Source: Candidatus Daviesbacteria bacterium RIFCSPHIGHO2_01_FULL_41_45
GTDB lineage: Bacteria > Patescibacteriota > Microgenomatia > Daviesbacterales > UBA10151
Direction of reading: 5' to 3'
Length of the DNA stretch: 33,160 nucleotides
Assembly (NCBI GenBank): GCA_001776975.1
Contig: MFCS01000012.1
Location: 1-33,160, forward strand
Shown: positions 31,646 through 33,160 of the stretch, in pieces
How positions within the stretch are numbered: position 1 is the first letter of the stretch
How the letters are laid out: the number at the start of each line of letters is the position of its first letter
Program-made: the position numbers and the translations under genes
Notes under the pieces: model-generated
Database searches by the model: none
What the model was told of the DNA's origin: nothing
What the model saw: only the letters and a program-made list of their open reading frames with translations

Positions 31646-32014
31646 ATGGCATGGCTAAAAAAACTTTCACTAGTCATTCTTGTTGGATCTATTTTAGGAT
31701 TTATTGTTTATCAGGTGGAACCGCCTAAGTCTTGGGGGGAAGCTACCCTTATCCACTGGGTTTTATTTTATATTCCATTATTAATTCTCCTTACTTCAGT
31801 ATTTAATCTATTATTAAAGCAGTCGTTAAAAAGTCTGGTATTAGCTATCGGAGTTATTCTATTAATAATTTTACAAGGATTTCATACCCTAACTATCCTC
31901 ACCGGACCTTTTGTCATAATAGGAATATTTTTCATCCTCCGGTCACTGAAAACATCAACCAACCCCCCCAAACATAATAGATCTCTGAAACTAGTCAAGC
32001 TTAGAAAGCAATAA
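31646..32014 (+). CDS. Small integral membrane protein
   Basis: A 122-residue protein with about four hydrophobic helices (LSLVILVGSILGFIVY, ATLIHWVLFYIPLLILLTSVFNLLL, SLVLAIGVILLIILQGF, LTGPFVIIGIFFIL) and a basic C-terminal tail (KHNRSLKLVKLRKQ) likely in the cytoplasm. No family recognised; hydrophobic small proteins of this type are frequent in Patescibacteria. It has its own leaderless-type promoter and is followed by metG, which also has its own promoter. Confidence 0.75.
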   Translation: MAWLKKLSLVILVGSILGFIVYQVEPPKSWGEATLIHWVLFYIPLLILLTSVFNLLLKQSLKSLVLAIGVILLIILQGFHTLTILTGPFVIIGIFFILRSLKTSTNPPKHNRSLKLVKLRKQ

Positions 32015-32020
32015 GGTTCA

Positions 32021-32049
32021 TTGCACCGAGGCTAATATAGACATATAAT
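32021..32049 (+). promoter_or_regulatory. metG promoter
   Basis: TTGCAC (32021-32026), a 17-base spacer and a perfect TATAAT (32044-32049), then 6 bases to ATG 32056. Predicted message is leaderless. One of the clearest promoters of the window. Confidence 0.8.
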
Positions 32050-32055
32050 TCCCTC

Positions 32056-33160
32056 ATGAACAAGTTTTTTTTAACTACCGCTATTCCCTATGTAAACGGT
32101 AAGCCTCACATTGGTCATGCTTTAGAATATTTCCAGGCTGATACAATCAGGAGATATTACCAATTAAAAGGTTTTGATACCTTGCTTCTTTCAGGAGCCG
32201 ACGAAAATGCTTTAAAAAACGTTCAGGCAGCTGAAAAAGAAGGCCTTCCTACTCAGGAATTTTTAGATAAGAACTCAAAAGTTTTTGAGGATGCTTTTGA
32301 AAAGTTAGGTGTTAAGCTCAATATTTTCCAAAGAGGATCAGATAGTGAAAAACATTGGCCTGGGGTACAAAAGCTGTGGAAGCTCTGTGACAATAGTGGC
32401 GATCTTTATAAAAAAAGCTACTCTGGACTATATTGTGTGGGGTGTGAATCATTCAAGCACCCCAAAGAACTTGTTGAGGGAAAATGCCCTGAGCACTTAA
32501 AAAAGCCTGATGTTGTTGAAGAGAAGAATTATTTCTTTAGATTATCTAAATATCAAGAGAAATTAATCCAGTTAATCGAATCAGGTGAGTTTAAGATCAC
32601 TCCTGAAAATAAAAAGAATGAAACTTTGTCTTTTATCAAATCAGGTTTAGAGGATTTTTCAGTCTCTCGTTCTAACGAAAGAGCTAGGGGCGTTGGAGTT
32701 CCTGTCCCTGGTGATGATTCTCAAAAGATCTATGTTTGGTTTGATGCTTTAAATATCTACATGACAGGAGTTGGGTTTGGTTGGAACGAGGAGACCTGGG
32801 AAAAATGGTGGCCGGCTGATCTACATATTATCGGAAAAGATATTAATCGCTTTCATACAGTTTACTGGCCAGCGATGTTGCTTTCAGCCGGGGTTTCTTT
32901 GCCAAAAGAAGTGTTAGTCCATTCATTTATTAACGCTCCCGGAGGTCAAAAGATGTCAAAGAGCTTAGGGAACGTCGTTGATCCATTTGAATTATCGAAT
33001 CAATTCGGATTGGAAGGATTAAGATATTACCTTTTATCTCAAATCCCAACTGAAGATGACGGAGAGATTAGTCTTGAGCGGTTAAAAGAAGTTTACACCT
33101 CAGACTTGGCTAACGGTCTCGGAAATCTAGTTTCCCGAGTAGCTAAGCTCTGTGAGAATA
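32056..33160 (+). CDS. metG: Methionyl-tRNA synthetase (3' end outside window)
   Basis: Class I synthetase that charges tRNA-Met. The 368 visible codons from ATG 32056 cover the catalytic core: FLTTAIPYVNGKPHIGHALEY contains the HIGH motif. SGADENALKN stands where most bacterial enzymes have GTDEHGxK. A zinc knuckle (YCVGCESF and GKCPEH) and YVWFDALNIY follow. IGKDINRFHTVYWPAMLL is the amino-acid/ATP binding helix region, and KMSKS is intact in GGQKMSKSLGN. The anticodon-binding domain starts near the window edge (SDLANGLGNLVSRVAKL). The start is set by the promoter 6 bases upstream and by family alignment. Firm identification. Confidence 0.97.
   Translation, partial: MNKFFLTTAIPYVNGKPHIGHALEYFQADTIRRYYQLKGFDTLLLSGADENALKNVQAAEKEGLPTQEFLDKNSKVFEDAFEKLGVKLNIFQRGSDSEKHWPGVQKLWKLCDNSGDLYKKSYSGLYCVGCESFKHPKELVEGKCPEHLKKPDVVEEKNYFFRLSKYQEKLIQLIESGEFKITPENKKNETLSFIKSGLEDFSVSRSNERARGVGVPVPGDDSQKIYVWFDALNIYMTGVGFGWNEETWEKWWPADLHIIGKDINRFHTVYWPAMLLSAGVSLPKEVLVHSFINAPGGQKMSKSLGNVVDPFELSNQFGLEGLRYYLLSQIPTEDDGEISLERLKEVYTSDLANGLGNLVSRVAKLCEN

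Overview
This window looks like a chromosomal fragment from a member of the Candidate Phyla Radiation (Patescibacteria), possibly a Microgenomates-type lineage. That placement is inferred from shortened housekeeping proteins (HrcA, thioredoxin, delta subunit, SbcC, IF-2 without its N-terminal region), very tight packing with no gap above about 130 bases, and a PilN/PilO operon alongside MurJ, LytR-CpsA-Psr and FemAB envelope proteins. It was not tested by phylogeny. UGA behaves as a normal stop. I see no tRNA, rRNA, CRISPR, insertion sequence or prophage.

Layout. Bases 1-7594 (minus strand) hold the heat-shock operon hrcA-grpE-dnaK-orf67-dnaJ-DUF4389, then nusA-infB, which has its own promoter. 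Divergent from hrcA is a GT39-like membrane glycosyltransferase followed by an orphan PurM-like protein (7661-10065, plus). Next come a secreted protein, lepA and murJ (minus, 10096-14586). Divergent from murJ is rpsT and a type IV pilus-like cassette: pilN, pilO, a 55-residue membrane protein and an FN3/dockerin protein (14646-17198, plus). A compressed operon follows on the minus strand (17188-20288): thioredoxin, alkyltransferase-like protein, tpiA, LCP protein, HolA-like protein. A UvrD/PcrA helicase (20369-22282, plus) converges on a hicB-hicA-membrane protein unit (minus). Then come a SurA-N-type foldase (plus) and a second membrane-anchored protein (minus). A plus-strand run holds two FemAB proteins, a membrane-anchored spermidine-synthase-fold protein, sbcD and sbcC (24846-30878). 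The end holds an unknown charged protein (minus), a small membrane protein and the 5' part of metG (plus).

Main observation. At most transcription-unit starts a recognisable -10 hexamer lies 6 or 7 bases before the start codon (11 cases: nusA, GT39, murJ, rpsT, uvrD, hicB, the SurA-like gene, the 24745 protein, femAB1, the 31646 protein, metG), often with a matching -35. This predicts leaderless mRNAs. A smaller group has 9-10 bases (hrcA, trx, the 31578 protein, the 11112 secreted protein, possibly sbcD, pilN and lepA). Clear Shine-Dalgarno sequences appear only before some operon-internal genes (dnaK, pilO). Two regulatory sites stand out. One is a CIRCE operator inside the hrcA promoter. 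The other is a hairpin with a U-tract immediately downstream of the nusA promoter, overlapping the predicted nusA start.
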